Shown: piece by piece, positions 1 to 9,721 of the stretch
Numbering within the stretch: the stretch's first letter is position 1
Layout of the letters: every line of letters begins with the position of its first letter
Assembly (NCBI GenBank): GCA_017856985.1
Contig: JAFMEA010000007.1
Location: 1-57,876, forward strand
Direction of reading: 5' to 3'
Length of the DNA: 57,876 nt
From: Planktomarina sp.
Lineage (GTDB): Bacteria; Pseudomonadota; Alphaproteobacteria; Rhodobacterales; Rhodobacteraceae
Program-made: the position numbers and the translations under genes
Notes under the pieces: model-generated
Told to the model about the DNA's origin: nothing
The model's database searches: none
Seen by the model: the letters and a program-made list of their open reading frames with translations, nothing else

Positions 1-204
1 ACTGTGGGTGGACGCCCAATAAAAATAACCCTCTTGTCACCAGCCCGCCAACCAATTCAGATTACCAAGGACATTCCTGGCTTTTGGAAAGGCAGCTATG
101 CCGATGTACGCAAAGACATGCGTGCAAAATATCCCAAGCACCCATGGCCAGAAGATCCAACAGATGCTGACCCTACTTTGAGAACAAAACCTAGAAGAAA
201 ATAA
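1..204 (+). CDS. hrpB: ATP-dependent helicase HrpB, C-terminal end (partial)
   Basis: The reading frame is open from the first base of the window and ends at TAA 202-204, so only the last 67 residues are seen and the start lies outside. The tail reads GFWKGSYADVRKDMRAKYP followed by KHPWPEDP. This is the conserved C-terminal signature of HrpB-type DExH helicases, in which a 'GSYxxVxKDMxxRYPKHPWP' ending is typical. Helicase motifs are not visible here. The HrpB role in bacteria is poorly defined (RNA helicase family). The gene runs towards gnd, which is convergent, with only 57 bases between their stops. Confidence 0.8.
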   Translation, partial: TVGGRPIKITLLSPARQPIQITKDIPGFWKGSYADVRKDMRAKYPKHPWPEDPTDADPTLRTKPRRK

Positions 205-261
205 ATTTCCTACACTTCCATGGTCAATAACAATAACTGATGATCTTTCTTACTATGACTT

Positions 262-1677
262 TTAAGTTTTGTCAGAAAACCACGGGCCATGATGGTTACC
301 CTCAACGTCTACGCGCTCGAATGAGTGTGCCCCAAAAAAGTCCCGCTGTGCCTGTATCAAATCAGTTGTACCTCGGGCCTGACGAAGAGTGTCAAACCAG
401 CTTAGGGCAGCTGCCAGCGCAGGTACCGGCAAGCCCCGCAAAGCGGCGGCGGCAACAACTCGCCGCAAACCAGCCACATTTTGTGTAAGAACTTCAATAA
501 AATGTTCTGACAAAACCAATCTACCATTGGGCAGATCTGTACGAAACGCATCTGCAATGTCGTCAAGCATTGCTGAACGAATAATACATCCCGCTCTCCA
601 GATTTCTGCAATTCGCGCAAAATCAAGATCCCAATTAAATTCTTCAGAGGCAGCATTTAAAATGCGAAAGCCTTGAGCGTATGCCAAAGCACGGCCAACA
701 ATCAAAGCTGATTCCAAATCTTGTTCAGAAAAAGTAACCACAGTGTCAATTCCTGCGGGCGCCAACAACGGCGCCGCTATTTCTCGGGTAGTTTTTTCCG
801 AACTGAGCACTCTTGCACCAACCGCTGCCTCAATTATGCTAGCAGACTGCCCCATTCGTATGGCTTCAATTACCGTCCATCGACCAGTACCTTTTTGGCC
901 AGCTTTATCAATTATTAAATCAACTATTTCTGCACCAGTTTGCGGATCTTTTGTAGCTAAAACTTCGGCTGTAACCCCTATTAAATAACTCTCCAAAACT
1001 CCGTGGTTCCAACGATCAAAAAAAGATGCTCCTTCGCCAGCAGATAGGCCTTCGCCATCCCGCAGTAGACCGTAAACCTCCGCAATCATCTGCATGTCAG
1101 CATATTCAATCCCATTATGTACAGTCTTTACAAAATGCCCTGCCCCATCGGGACCCAAATGAGCAACGCATGGATCACCATGATATTTTGCAGCAATAGC
1201 TGCCAGAACTGGCTCCACAGCGGCGTAGTTGGCTCTCGTACCACCAGCCATCATCGATGGCCCCCGCCTGGCTCCTTCCGCACCTCCAGAAACTCCTATT
1301 CCTAAGTAAGCCAGTCCTACCTCTTCCAGCCGTTTTGTACGTTCAATCGTGTCTCTAAAATCAGAGTTTCCACCGTCAATAATTGTGTCGCCCGGCGATA
1401 AAAGAGGCAATAATTCGTCAATACAACTGTCCACGGCTTTACCAGCTGGTACCAATAAAATAATGGCGCGCGGTGCGGCAAGGTTATGCACTAAATTAAT
1501 AATGTTATCACACCTTGCCAAGCGCGGCGCCAAATCACCTGCCGATGCAATCAGCGAATCCACAGCTGACAAGTCAAGGTTCCAAATTGCGATATCATAC
1601 CCATTTTCAGCAATATTTAATGCTAAAGCTGAACCCATTGTACCGGTACCGATTAACCCCATGTTAGCCTGCGTCAT
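262..1677 (-). CDS. gnd: 6-phosphogluconate dehydrogenase, decarboxylating
   Basis: This enzyme oxidises and decarboxylates 6-phosphogluconate to ribulose 5-phosphate with NADP, in the cytosolic oxidative pentose phosphate pathway. The 471-residue length is normal for the long form. The Rossmann motif GLIGTGTMG is at residues 7-15. The substrate and catalytic motifs GGNSDF, SGGAEGARRGPSMM and HFVKTVHNGIEYADMQ (with the catalytic Lys) follow in the expected order. I chose ATG 1677 because GGAG lies 7 bases upstream; an in-frame TTG at 1689 would add four residues but overlaps that ribosome binding site. The gene stands alone, convergent with hrpB. The product ribulose 5-phosphate is the substrate of rpe, encoded at the other end of the window. 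Confidence 0.95.
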   Translation of the reverse strand: MTQANMGLIGTGTMGSALALNIAENGYDIAIWNLDLSAVDSLIASAGDLAPRLARCDNIINLVHNLAAPRAIILLVPAGKAVDSCIDELLPLLSPGDTIIDGGNSDFRDTIERTKRLEEVGLAYLGIGVSGGAEGARRGPSMMAGGTRANYAAVEPVLAAIAAKYHGDPCVAHLGPDGAGHFVKTVHNGIEYADMQMIAEVYGLLRDGEGLSAGEGASFFDRWNHGVLESYLIGVTAEVLATKDPQTGAEIVDLIIDKAGQKGTGRWTVIEAIRMGQSASIIEAAVGARVLSSEKTTREIAAPLLAPAGIDTVVTFSEQDLESALIVGRALAYAQGFRILNAASEEFNWDLDFARIAEIWRAGCIIRSAMLDDIADAFRTDLPNGRLVLSEHFIEVLTQNVAGLRRVVAAAALRGLPVPALAAALSWFDTLRQARGTTDLIQAQRDFFGAHSFERVDVEGNHHGPWFSDKT

Positions 1678-1869
1678 GACTTTCTCCAAAATAATTATAT
1701 CGTTAGAAAATTCTAATTTGCGTATCCATTTTACAGAAAATGATGGTAACTAAAGCTGATAGTTTAAGGAGTTCATTCAGTACTTAAATTTTTGTAAATG
1801 ATAAAGATAGGAACACTTGATATTAAACACACGCTGATAAATATTTTATTATCAAAAATTAAATAATTT

Positions 1870-2796
1870 TTATTTTGATAGACACCAGCGCATGATTGCC
1901 TTTTGTACGTGCAATCTATTTTCAGCCTCATCAAATACTACTGAATTTGGACCATCCAAAACAGAGCTGGTTACCTCCTCATCGCGGTGCGCAGGTAAAC
2001 AATGCATAAATAATGCCTCCGGCTTGGCCTTCGCCAGCAGAGCATCATCGACGCGATAGGGCGCAAGCTGTTTATGACGAAGCGCCGATACTGCTTTGCT
2101 GTCATGCATCGAAACCCATGTATCAGTGACAATTAAGTCTGCACCTTCCACCGCAGCAGATACGTCACGAACAAGCTCAATCTTTGTACCTTTTGACTTA
2201 GCTGTGGCCACAAGACTTAAGTCAGGATTGAGGTTTTCCGGACCTGAAAATACAAAATCAAACCCAAATTTGTCAGCGGCATGAATAAAGCTTGCGCAGA
2301 CATTATTTCCATCCCCAACCCAGACCACGCGTTTGCCACTAATTGAGCCTCGATGTTCCTCATAGGTCATGATGTCAGCCATAATTTGGCAGGGATGCGT
2401 TCGATTTGTTAGGCCGTTTATTACAGGAACTGAGGCGTGTTCTGCCATTTCTAAAAGTGTAGATTCTTCAAAGGTACGTATCATAATCAAATCAACATAG
2501 CGGCTAAGTACGCGCGCGGTATCAGCAATTGTTTCTCCGTGACCAAGGTGCATCTCACTGCCAGAAATGACCATACTCTCTCCACCCATTTGCTGCACAC
2601 CAACTGCAAAACTTATTCTTGTACGCGTTGAGGGCTTCTCAAAAATTAAGGCCACCATGTGCCCTTCAAGTACCTTTTCAACATCTAACGCACCTCGTTT
2701 GAGCCCAGCACGTGCTTTTTTTGTATGACTGGCTTGGTCTAAAATAGCACGCAACTCTGACGCTTCAATTTGGTCGATGTCTAGAAAGTTCTGCAT
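1870..2796 (-). CDS. argF: Ornithine carbamoyltransferase
   Basis: This enzyme makes citrulline from ornithine and carbamoyl phosphate in arginine biosynthesis. It is 308 residues long, normal for the anabolic trimeric enzyme. The carbamoyl-phosphate loop STRTR is at residues 56-60, the second phosphate motif is RTHPCQ, and the ornithine/catalytic motif HCLPAHR is near residue 266; all are intact. The gene lies 70 bases downstream of argD on the same strand, so the two are probably one transcript (argD-argF). GGAG stands 11 bases before the ATG. Its carbamoyl phosphate comes from carbamoyl phosphate synthase, whose large subunit is encoded at 13925-17224. Confidence 0.97.
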   Translation of the reverse strand: MQNFLDIDQIEASELRAILDQASHTKKARAGLKRGALDVEKVLEGHMVALIFEKPSTRTRISFAVGVQQMGGESMVISGSEMHLGHGETIADTARVLSRYVDLIMIRTFEESTLLEMAEHASVPVINGLTNRTHPCQIMADIMTYEEHRGSISGKRVVWVGDGNNVCASFIHAADKFGFDFVFSGPENLNPDLSLVATAKSKGTKIELVRDVSAAVEGADLIVTDTWVSMHDSKAVSALRHKQLAPYRVDDALLAKAKPEALFMHCLPAHRDEEVTSSVLDGPNSVVFDEAENRLHVQKAIMRWCLSK

Positions 2797-2866
2797 ATTA
2801 ATTAAACTCCAAAGTGGGCTTTATCCAATGTATCAAAGCCATACATCAAATTCCTATCTGATCAGA

Positions 2867-4045
2867 TTAAAGCGCTGCTCGCACAATATGTGAGGCTTTT
2901 TCCAATTTCTCTAGCGCTATAATTATATCTTCATCCAAGATATTAAGAGGGGGCAATAAGCGAACAACATTTTCGGCAGCAGGCACTGTCAGCACACCTA
3001 CATCGTAACCCGCATTTACCACATCAGTATTGGAGGCACTACATTTGAGTCCCAACATTAACCCAGATCCTGTTACTCCATCGAAAACATCAGAAAATTT
3101 GGAAACTAGCCCCTCAAGACCCTGCCGCATTGCAGCGGCTTTGCGCGAAACATCCATTAAGAACGCGGGATCACTCACAGTAGCCAGTACTGCGCTGCCT
3201 ACCGCACAGCCCAAGGGATTTCCCCCATAAGTCGATCCATGGGTTCCCGCGGTCATTCCTGATGCAGCTTCCTGCGTCGCCAGAACAGCCCCAATCGGAA
3301 ACCCTCCACCAATCCCTTTGGCAACCATCATGATATCCGGTTCAATTCCCGCCCACTCATGAGCAAATAACTTGCCCGATCGACCAACGCCACATTGCAC
3401 CTCATCCAAGATCAACAAAACACCGTTTTCATCACAAAAATCACGCAAGCCTTTCAAGCACTGATCTGGAACCTGGCGGATACCACCCTCGCCTTGGATG
3501 GGTTCAATCATCACTGCAGCAGTTTTTTCACTCACTGCAGAGCGTAGAGCTTCATGTACACCGAAAGGTACCTGAATAAAGCCTCCCAACACCGGGCCAA
3601 AGCCCTTGGTAAGTTTTTCAGATCCAGCAGCTGCGATACCCGCTGAGGAACGGCCATGAAATGATCCATCAAAAGTGATGATCTCAACTCGTTCTGGTTC
3701 TCCTTTGTCAAAAAAATATTTCCGCGCCATTTTGACAGCCAGTTCGCAAGCCTCCGTACCAGAATTTGTGAAGAAAACTGTGTCAGCAAAAGTTAGGTCA
3801 ACTAATTGATCCGCCAATTTCTGTTGCGCCGGAATCTGATACAAATTGGACGTGTGCCAAAGCTTATTTGCTTGACTAGTCAATGCTGCGACCAGAGCAG
3901 GATGCGCATGCCCTAGGCTATTAACTGCAATCCCAGCACCAAGATCTAAATACTGCCGGTCATCATCTGTGGTAAGCCAACTACCCATCCCAGATACAAA
4001 TGCAAGAGGTGCACGGTTATATGTAGGCAAAATTGAAGAGATCAT
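2867..4045 (-). CDS. argD: Acetylornithine aminotransferase
   Basis: This PLP-dependent class III aminotransferase of 392 residues converts N-acetylglutamate semialdehyde to N-acetylornithine. Family members often also act on N-succinyl-diaminopimelate in lysine synthesis. The PLP-phosphate motif is in 'FFTNSGTEACELAVKMARK'. The cofactor Asp lies in 'LILDEVQCGVGRSG', and the Schiff-base Lys in 'MMVAKGIGGGFPIGAV' near residue 240. Its immediate neighbour argF and its length separate it from the two other class III aminotransferases in this window, which are longer. It is the first gene of the leftward argDF unit; the 256 bases upstream carry its promoter but no box I can identify. Confidence 0.95.
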   Translation of the reverse strand: MISSILPTYNRAPLAFVSGMGSWLTTDDDRQYLDLGAGIAVNSLGHAHPALVAALTSQANKLWHTSNLYQIPAQQKLADQLVDLTFADTVFFTNSGTEACELAVKMARKYFFDKGEPERVEIITFDGSFHGRSSAGIAAAGSEKLTKGFGPVLGGFIQVPFGVHEALRSAVSEKTAAVMIEPIQGEGGIRQVPDQCLKGLRDFCDENGVLLILDEVQCGVGRSGKLFAHEWAGIEPDIMMVAKGIGGGFPIGAVLATQEAASGMTAGTHGSTYGGNPLGCAVGSAVLATVSDPAFLMDVSRKAAAMRQGLEGLVSKFSDVFDGVTGSGLMLGLKCSASNTDVVNAGYDVGVLTVPAAENVVRLLPPLNILDEDIIIALEKLEKASHIVRAAL

Positions 4046-4301
4046 CAGGTAACCTTTTCGACTGACATAAGATCCAACATCAATATAGGCCTTTTAACAA
4101 GAAGAATACGAAAACTATCAGTCACAACTTTTTAAAAATTAGATTATCTGCAGCGTTACCACACAAGATTTTCAATGACTGTTTCTACTCTTTAATTATA
4201 GCAAAGTACCTCTAATTTTGAAAGGACATTCGTCATATTGTTGTGAGCTGAGGCAATGACTTGAACCTCAATTTTAGATTTATATACAATAAATAGACCT
4301 A

Positions 4302-5105
4302 CTAAGATTTAAGGCGGTAGCCCTTTCTGAACCAATACCAAGAGAGAGAGACCGCCAATGTGTTAGCTAGGCAAACCAGCAATAATGCAACCCAAGGACT
4401 GCCATCTGACACTCCCAAAACACCGTAGCGACCACCATCAATTATATAGAACATGGGATTTAAATGGATAAGGGGTTGTAGAACCTCTGGAAGTGCCCGG
4501 ATAGAGTAAAAGGTCCCTGATAGAAATGCCAAAGGTGTCACAATAAAGTTAGAAATTGCGGCCATTTGGTCAAATTTGTTGGCATAAATACCACCGATAA
4601 GACCGAGAGCCCCCATAAACATTCCACCCAAGACAACAAAAACCAAAGTCCAAATTGGGTGGACAATCCATACACCGAGCGTAAGACCCATAGCGAGACA
4701 CAATACTAAACCAATAATCAAGCCACGGCCAACTCCACCTGCTAGATAACCTATTGTCATTTCTACAGGTGAGAGCGGCGGCATTAAAGTATCAACGATT
4801 GAGCCCATTACCTTTGCAGACAACATTGACGAAGATGTATTTGCAAACGAGTTTTGGATAACTGTCATCATCAACAAACCCGGCGCCAAAAACACAATGT
4901 AACTAAAGCCCATTACATCAGAACGATCCGGTCCAATCGCAATAGAAAATACGAGCAAAAAGAGGCCAGCTGTAATCAAAGGTGCAAAAATAGTCTGCTG
5001 CCAGATAGCTAAGTAACGCATATTTTCACGTCTAATTAACGTCCAGACTCCAAGCCAATTGATATGACCAAAGCGTCTGACGCCATATTCAGTAGAATTA
5101 ACCAA
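4302..5105 (-). CDS. ABC-2 type transporter permease
   Basis: This is a 267-residue membrane protein with about six hydrophobic segments, beginning with FAPLITAGLFLLVFSIAIG. It matches the ABC-2 permease family used in polysaccharide, lipid or drug export (YadH/NodJ-like). The only start supported by a ribosome binding site is TTG at 5105, with GGAG 7 bases upstream. No ATP-binding partner gene lies beside it: the neighbours are argD (downstream) and gcrA (divergent). It must therefore pair with an ATPase encoded elsewhere. The substrate cannot be deduced from the sequence. Confidence 0.85.
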   Translation of the reverse strand: MVNSTEYGVRRFGHINWLGVWTLIRRENMRYLAIWQQTIFAPLITAGLFLLVFSIAIGPDRSDVMGFSYIVFLAPGLLMMTVIQNSFANTSSSMLSAKVMGSIVDTLMPPLSPVEMTIGYLAGGVGRGLIIGLVLCLAMGLTLGVWIVHPIWTLVFVVLGGMFMGALGLIGGIYANKFDQMAAISNFIVTPLAFLSGTFYSIRALPEVLQPLIHLNPMFYIIDGGRYGVLGVSDGSPWVALLLVCLANTLAVSLSWYWFRKGYRLKS

Positions 5106-5209
5106 AGTTTATCTCCGTTTGGGTGGTTGTCCTTACCCTCAGTTACCCTTAGAGTGACATTCTTGTATGGGTTCAACCCACTATTACTACTGAATTCAAG
5201 GGGGGTGTC

Positions 5210-5761
5210 ATGGCCTGGACTGATGAGCGCGTCGAAGTTTTAAAAAAAATGTGGGGCGAGGGTCAATCTGCCAGCATAATCGCTAAGGCGTTGGGTGGCG
5301 TAACCCGTAATGCTGTAATTGGCAAAGTCCATCGCTTAGGACTGTCGAACCGTGTGACATCCACATCGTCAAAACAGGCTGCTAACAGTAAAACAGCCAC
5401 CAAAGTAAAGCCTACTGTAAAGCCTGCATCACCAAAGACCTTAGATAGGGCTGCAGCAGTCCGAATAACTCCTCCTGCCGTTCGTAAAATTATTCCAGCA
5501 GGGCAGCCGTTACCACCCCAACCGTCAGCAAATGAGATAAGCCCTGAGGCTTTAGCTAAAGTTAGTGAGGTTGAAAAAACCGCAAAGAGGATCAGTCTGA
5601 TGGAACTGACAGAAAAAACCTGCAAGTGGCCAGTGGGTGATCCCGCAACCGACGACTTTTGGTTTTGTGGTTTAGGAGTTCAGGTTGGAAAACCCTATTG
5701 TGAGGCTCACGTGAGCGTGGCGTTTCAGCCAATGTCAAGTCGCCGTGACCGTCGTCGGTAA
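5210..5761 (+). CDS. gcrA: GcrA cell cycle regulator
   Basis: GcrA is an alphaproteobacterial transcription factor that binds sigma-70 RNA polymerase and activates promoters carrying methylated GANTC sites; this is family knowledge from Caulobacter. The N-terminal helix-turn-helix begins MAWTDERVEVLKKMW and contains ARNAV-like 'TRNAVIGKVHRLGLSNR'. The middle is a low-complexity linker rich in Lys, Pro and Ala. The C-terminal block has the conserved 'CKWPVGDP' and 'FWFCG' cysteine segments. At 183 residues it is of usual length. A purine-rich AAGGGGGG site precedes the ATG. CcrM, the methylase partner, is not in the window. Confidence 0.95.
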   Translation: MAWTDERVEVLKKMWGEGQSASIIAKALGGVTRNAVIGKVHRLGLSNRVTSTSSKQAANSKTATKVKPTVKPASPKTLDRAAAVRITPPAVRKIIPAGQPLPPQPSANEISPEALAKVSEVEKTAKRISLMELTEKTCKWPVGDPATDDFWFCGLGVQVGKPYCEAHVSVAFQPMSSRRDRRR

Positions 5762-5830
5762 ACCCCAAAAAAGCCGGTTATTACGAGACTTGTCATACAG
5801 TTTATGGTATCCTGTTCCCTGGAGTAGGTG

Positions 5831-7204
5831 ATGACAACAAATCCTCAAAATTTGCGTCCAGACATTGCACCAAAAGCTTTAATTAAAATTCCAAGGTCTG
5901 GTCAGCCTACCATTGGAATGGTGTCACTTGGCTGCCCAAAAGCTTTAGTTGATAGCGAACGAATTCTGACCCGCCTGAGAGCGGAGGGTTACGCAATCAG
6001 TCCTGATTATATTGGGGCCGAGGCTGTCATTGTGAACACATGTGGCTTTCTGGACAGCGCAAAGGCTGAAAGCTTAGAGGCCATTGGGGAGGCTTTAGAC
6101 AAAAATGGTAAAGTGATAGTCACTGGCTGTTTGGGCGCCAATCCAGATTATATAACTGGAGCACACCCAAAAGTATTAGCTGTCACAGGTCCACATCAAT
6201 ACGAAAAAGTGCTAGATGCAGTCCACTCAGTTGTACCACCGAACCCAGATCCATTCCTCGATTTGTTGCCCTCGAATAATGTATCGCTAACACCACGACA
6301 TTACAGTTACCTAAAAATTTCTGAAGGGTGCAATCACAAATGCAAATTTTGCATAATTCCAGACATGCGAGGAAAATTAAACAGTCGCCCCCCGCGTGCA
6401 ATACTACGCGAAGCCGAAAAATTAGTTGAAGCGGGCGTAAAAGAGCTTTTAGTTATCTCGCAAGATACTAGTGCGTATGGCATCGATATTAGGTCGAATA
6501 CAGATCATCAAATCCTCCCACATATAACTGATCTGGCACGCGAACTTGGCCAACTGGGTGCCTGGGTTCGATTACATTATGTATACCCTTACCCACACGT
6601 TCGCGAGTTGATCCCATTAATGGCTGAGGGATTAATTCTGCCCTATCTCGACATTCCCTTTCAACATGCTGACCCCAATGTTCTAAAACGTATGGCCCGC
6701 CCAGCCGCTGCAGCAAAAACTTTAAATGAAATCAGAGCATGGCGTGCCGATTGTCCAAACATTACACTGCGGTCAACCTTCATAGTAGGTTACCCGGGAG
6801 AGACTGATGCTGAATTTCAGACTTTGTTGGATTGGATGGATGAAGCACAACTGGATCGGGTTGGATGTTTTAAGTATGAAAACGTAGCTGGAGCACGTTC
6901 AAACGCATTAGAAAACCACGTTCCAGAAGAAATAAAACAGGAACGCTGGGACCGTTTTATGGAAAAGGCACAAGGAATATCCGAAGTAAAACTTGAAGCC
7001 AAGGTAGGTGATATAATTGACGTAATTGTCGACCAAGTGGATTCTGATGGCATAGCGACAAGCCGTACGAAAGCTGATGCACCAGAAATTGATGGCAATT
7101 TATTTATTGACAAAGACACACATACATTAGCGCCCGGCGACATAGTAAAAGTTAAGGTAGATGAAGCTGGGGAATATGATCTCTGGGGATGCTTAGTTGA
7201 ATAA
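5831..7204 (+). CDS. rimO: Ribosomal protein S12 methylthiotransferase RimO
   Basis: RimO is a radical-SAM enzyme that methylthiolates an aspartate of ribosomal protein S12. The N-terminal UPF0004 domain carries the three cluster cysteines (in SLGCPKA, NTCGF and TGCLG). The radical SAM motif is CNHKCKFC, and a C-terminal TRAM domain runs over about the last 65 residues. The ATG at 5831 has GGAG 6 bases upstream; a GTG directly before it (5828) is in frame but less well placed. It is about 457 residues. The motif '[11 protein letters not shown]' after the third SAM cysteine favours RimO over MiaB. It is convergent with dgkA. Confidence 0.96.
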   Translation: MTTNPQNLRPDIAPKALIKIPRSGQPTIGMVSLGCPKALVDSERILTRLRAEGYAISPDYIGAEAVIVNTCGFLDSAKAESLEAIGEALDKNGKVIVTGCLGANPDYITGAHPKVLAVTGPHQYEKVLDAVHSVVPPNPDPFLDLLPSNNVSLTPRHYSYLKISEGCNHKCKFCIIPDMRGKLNSRPPRAILREAEKLVEAGVKELLVISQDTSAYGIDIRSNTDHQILPHITDLARELGQLGAWVRLHYVYPYPHVRELIPLMAEGLILPYLDIPFQHADPNVLKRMARPAAAAKTLNEIRAWRADCPNITLRSTFIVGYPGETDAEFQTLLDWMDEAQLDRVGCFKYENVAGARSNALENHVPEEIKQERWDRFMEKAQGISEVKLEAKVGDIIDVIVDQVDSDGIATSRTKADAPEIDGNLFIDKDTHTLAPGDIVKVKVDEAGEYDLWGCLVE

Positions 7205-7237
7205 AATGTCATGTTTGCAAACAGTAATTTTTTAGAC

Positions 7238-7615
7238 CTACTTATCCGAAAAAAGAAAAATCAAGGCAAATACCCATGCAATCCCAGTTGCAATGGCTGT
7301 CAAAGCGACACCAGCACTGCCCGAATCTTTGGCAGCTTTAGCCAGCGGGTGTGGTCCGGGCGACACGTGATTAACTACCCTTTCAATGGCAGTGTTAAAG
7401 CACTCCGCTGCCAGCACCAATATTCCAAGACAAATTATTAATCCTCTAAATACAATTGGGATTGGAAGATATAAAGACAAACTAGCGGAAATTATATTCA
7501 TGTAGGCCCAAAAGCGAAAAGAATGTTCCTCACGCCAAGCGAGAATTAGCCCAGCACTAGAGTAGATACAGCGGCCTTTAAAGCGCTGCCATTCACGCAG
7601 CAAATTCAGTTTCAT
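7238..7615 (-). CDS. dgkA: Diacylglycerol kinase
   Basis: DgkA is a small integral membrane kinase that phosphorylates diacylglycerol to phosphatidic acid, recycling lipid by-products. The protein has 125 residues with three hydrophobic segments. The family signature AAECFNTAIERVVNHVSP contains the catalytic Glu and Asn. The next block is 'HPLAKAAKDSGSAGV'. Its ATG overlaps the stop codon of the M48 protease gene by four bases (ATGA), so the two are translationally coupled. The C-terminal helix ends in LIFLFSDK. Confidence 0.93.
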   Translation of the reverse strand: MKLNLLREWQRFKGRCIYSSAGLILAWREEHSFRFWAYMNIISASLSLYLPIPIVFRGLIICLGILVLAAECFNTAIERVVNHVSPGPHPLAKAAKDSGSAGVALTAIATGIAWVFALIFLFSDK

Positions 7616-8310
7616 CTTCCAACTGCCGCTCGTACCGCAGCGATACGAGCACGGTTTGGAGGGTGTGTCCCCAAAAATTTGTTGCCAGGATCTGGGATAC
7701 GCGTGAAATAAGCCGCACCTTTTACTGGATCAAACCCTCCATTCAATGTCATCTGGGCACCAAGTCGATCTGCTTCGAGTTCATAGGTTTTGGAGTAATT
7801 GCGTGCGCCCACTGCCGCCCCAATATTGCTTGCCACGCCCACAGATTGCTGAGACCCTCCCAGAGTAGCAGCCAAAACCTCAAATAATGTCGAGCCCCCA
7901 ACTGCAGATTTTTTCTGATGTTCGAGATGCCCCAAGATATGATGTGCGCCTTCATGGCCTATTACAAACGCAATTTCGTCTGAGTTTTTCATGTCATCAA
8001 TTAAAGTGATCGAAAATAGTAACAAAGGCCTACCTTTTTCATCAAACGTTTGAAATGCGTTAGGCGGGGTTTTAGGGTTTAGATCAACTAAGATTTTAAA
8101 ATTACAGTTCATATCCATCCGTAGTTTGGTGCAGGTGTCTACGATGATTGGTCTCATACGGCGGACTGCCACAGTAAATTTTTTTGGTAAATCTTTAACA
8201 ACATGCGCCTGCAAATTTGAAGACTGTGGTAAACTTGATACTGGCGCCTGAGGTATTTGGCGCGAACAACTTATGACAAGAAAAAACAACCCCAGAACGA
8301 TAATACGCAT
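7612..8310 (-). CDS. M48 family metalloprotease, probable lipoprotein
   Basis: This is a predicted zinc metallopeptidase of about 232 residues, anchored to a membrane as a lipoprotein. I chose ATG 8310 because GGAG stands 6 bases upstream and the product then begins with a lipoprotein signal, MRIIVLGLFFLVISC, whose lipobox VIS-C puts the modified Cys at residue 17. A longer in-frame start at 8382 would bury this signal. The zinc site is HEGAHH (HExxH), and the third ligand region is 'ELEADRLGAQM'. These match the BepA/LoiP-like group of outer membrane quality-control proteases, but the exact role is not known. It is coupled to dgkA. Confidence 0.88.
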   Translation of the reverse strand: MRIIVLGLFFLVISCSRQIPQAPVSSLPQSSNLQAHVVKDLPKKFTVAVRRMRPIIVDTCTKLRMDMNCNFKILVDLNPKTPPNAFQTFDEKGRPLLLFSITLIDDMKNSDEIAFVIGHEGAHHILGHLEHQKKSAVGGSTLFEVLAATLGGSQQSVGVASNIGAAVGARNYSKTYELEADRLGAQMTLNGGFDPVKGAAYFTRIPDPGNKFLGTHPPNRARIAAVRAAVGR

Positions 8311-8509
8311 AGACGTCTCCACCCGAATGACTAATAACTTAACACCAAAAATGCTGCGGGCCAGCCCTTTACCTTGCTCCATTATAAAAATTGGCTAATA
8401 TCTTAAAGATGTTAGTGAACATTTTTTGACACACCGATGATACCGATAATTAATGAGTTCCTATAATATTTTCGCTATTTAAGCATACAGTAAGTGAGAA
8501 CATCTAAAA

Positions 8510-9607
8510 ATGACCACAGGATTTTATTGGGATGAACGCTGTTTTTGGTTTTCAGGTGGTAACTACGCATTTACACTACCCGTTGGCGGCTTAGTTCAAC
8601 CACTAGCATCTGGCGGAATTCCAGAAAGCCCAGAAACTAAACGTCGGTTGAAAAACCTAATGGATGTGACGGGGTTGACACAAGAGCTTGTCACTAAAAA
8701 TGCAGAGGAGGCCAGCAAAGAGGCACTTTTGCGGGTACACACTGCCGAATATATTAAACATTTTGAAACTGCGTCACAGGGAACTGGGGGTGAATTGGGA
8801 CTTCGAGTGCCATTTGGTCACGGAGGCTATCAACAAGCCGCACTATCGACCGGGCTCGCCTGTAGAGCTATTGCTGATGTTATGGCAGGAAATGTTTCAA
8901 ATGCTTATGCTTTGTCACGGCCTCCAGGCCACCATTGCCTGCCTGATTTTCCAAATGGGTTTTGTTTGCTTGCTAATATAGCAGTCGCTGTACAGTCTGC
9001 ACGCGTTAAACAAGCAGATTTAAAGGTCGCTGTATTAGACTGGGATGTACACCACGGGAATGGAACGGAATCTATTTTTCTCGACGACGCGGGAACACTC
9101 ACGATCTCAATACACCAAGAGCACAATTATCCATTAGATAGCGGTGGCGCAGATGTACGTGGCTTAAATAATAGTAACATTAATATACCTTTGCCACCTG
9201 GTGGAGGCCATTTAACCTACCTAAAAGTTATAGATAGAATAGTCAGACCTGCACTAGAGAAATTTAAACCCGATTTGATTGTGGTGGCCTGTGGATATGA
9301 TGCCGCAGCGATTGATCCCCTGTCCCGGATGATGGCAACAGCAGATACCTTTGCCACGATGACATCGTCAGTCAAAGCGATGGCTGAAGAGTTCTGTGAT
9401 GGTCGTTTGGTATTGGTTCATGAGGGTGGGTATTCGGAAGTCTATGTACCTTTTTGTGGCCATGCGACAATTAAAACTTTATCCGGTAGCAAAATAGACG
9501 CTCCAGATCCATTTGCGTCTGCATTTGTAACGCGCCAACCCTCGAAAAGATTTCAGAGTTTTTTAGATGCCTGGGTCGATGAGCTCGTCCAGTTCCATGC
9601 CCAGTAA
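8510..9607 (+). CDS. Histone deacetylase family protein
   Basis: This arginase-fold zinc deacetylase of 365 residues is related to class II HDACs and acetylpolyamine amidohydrolases. The catalytic His pair is in 'SRPPGHHCLPDFPNGFC'. The zinc ligands are in 'VLDWDVHHGNGTES' (Asp and His), with the third Asp in 'CGYDAAAIDPLSRM'. The late glycine-rich 'VHEGGYSEVYVPF' block carries the conserved Tyr. In bacteria such enzymes remove acetyl groups from polyamines or other small substrates; the substrate here is not deducible. It is divergent from the M48 gene and stands alone. Confidence 0.9.
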   Translation: MTTGFYWDERCFWFSGGNYAFTLPVGGLVQPLASGGIPESPETKRRLKNLMDVTGLTQELVTKNAEEASKEALLRVHTAEYIKHFETASQGTGGELGLRVPFGHGGYQQAALSTGLACRAIADVMAGNVSNAYALSRPPGHHCLPDFPNGFCLLANIAVAVQSARVKQADLKVAVLDWDVHHGNGTESIFLDDAGTLTISIHQEHNYPLDSGGADVRGLNNSNINIPLPPGGGHLTYLKVIDRIVRPALEKFKPDLIVVACGYDAAAIDPLSRMMATADTFATMTSSVKAMAEEFCDGRLVLVHEGGYSEVYVPFCGHATIKTLSGSKIDAPDPFASAFVTRQPSKRFQSFLDAWVDELVQFHAQ

Positions 9608-9721
9608 TATATTAAATTAAACTTTTGCGACTGAACAAGAGCTCATTCTTAAAGAAAATACCTATTTGATTCAACACTTCAGGGGCTTGTGAATTGCGCT
9701 ATAATGTATCAAATAAATCTT

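Noticed and set aside
262-676. Overlapping open frames opposite gnd (for example 240-488, 389-676 and 402-656).
   Set aside because: They are out-of-frame shadows of gnd with no recognisable domain and no ribosome binding site; the same applies to many frames opposite carB, soeA, xsc, aspS and GH42.
1835-1854. Inverted repeat TGATAA-N8-TTATCA downstream of argF.
   Set aside because: The stem is six AT pairs only and no T tract follows on the argF strand, so I do not call a terminator.
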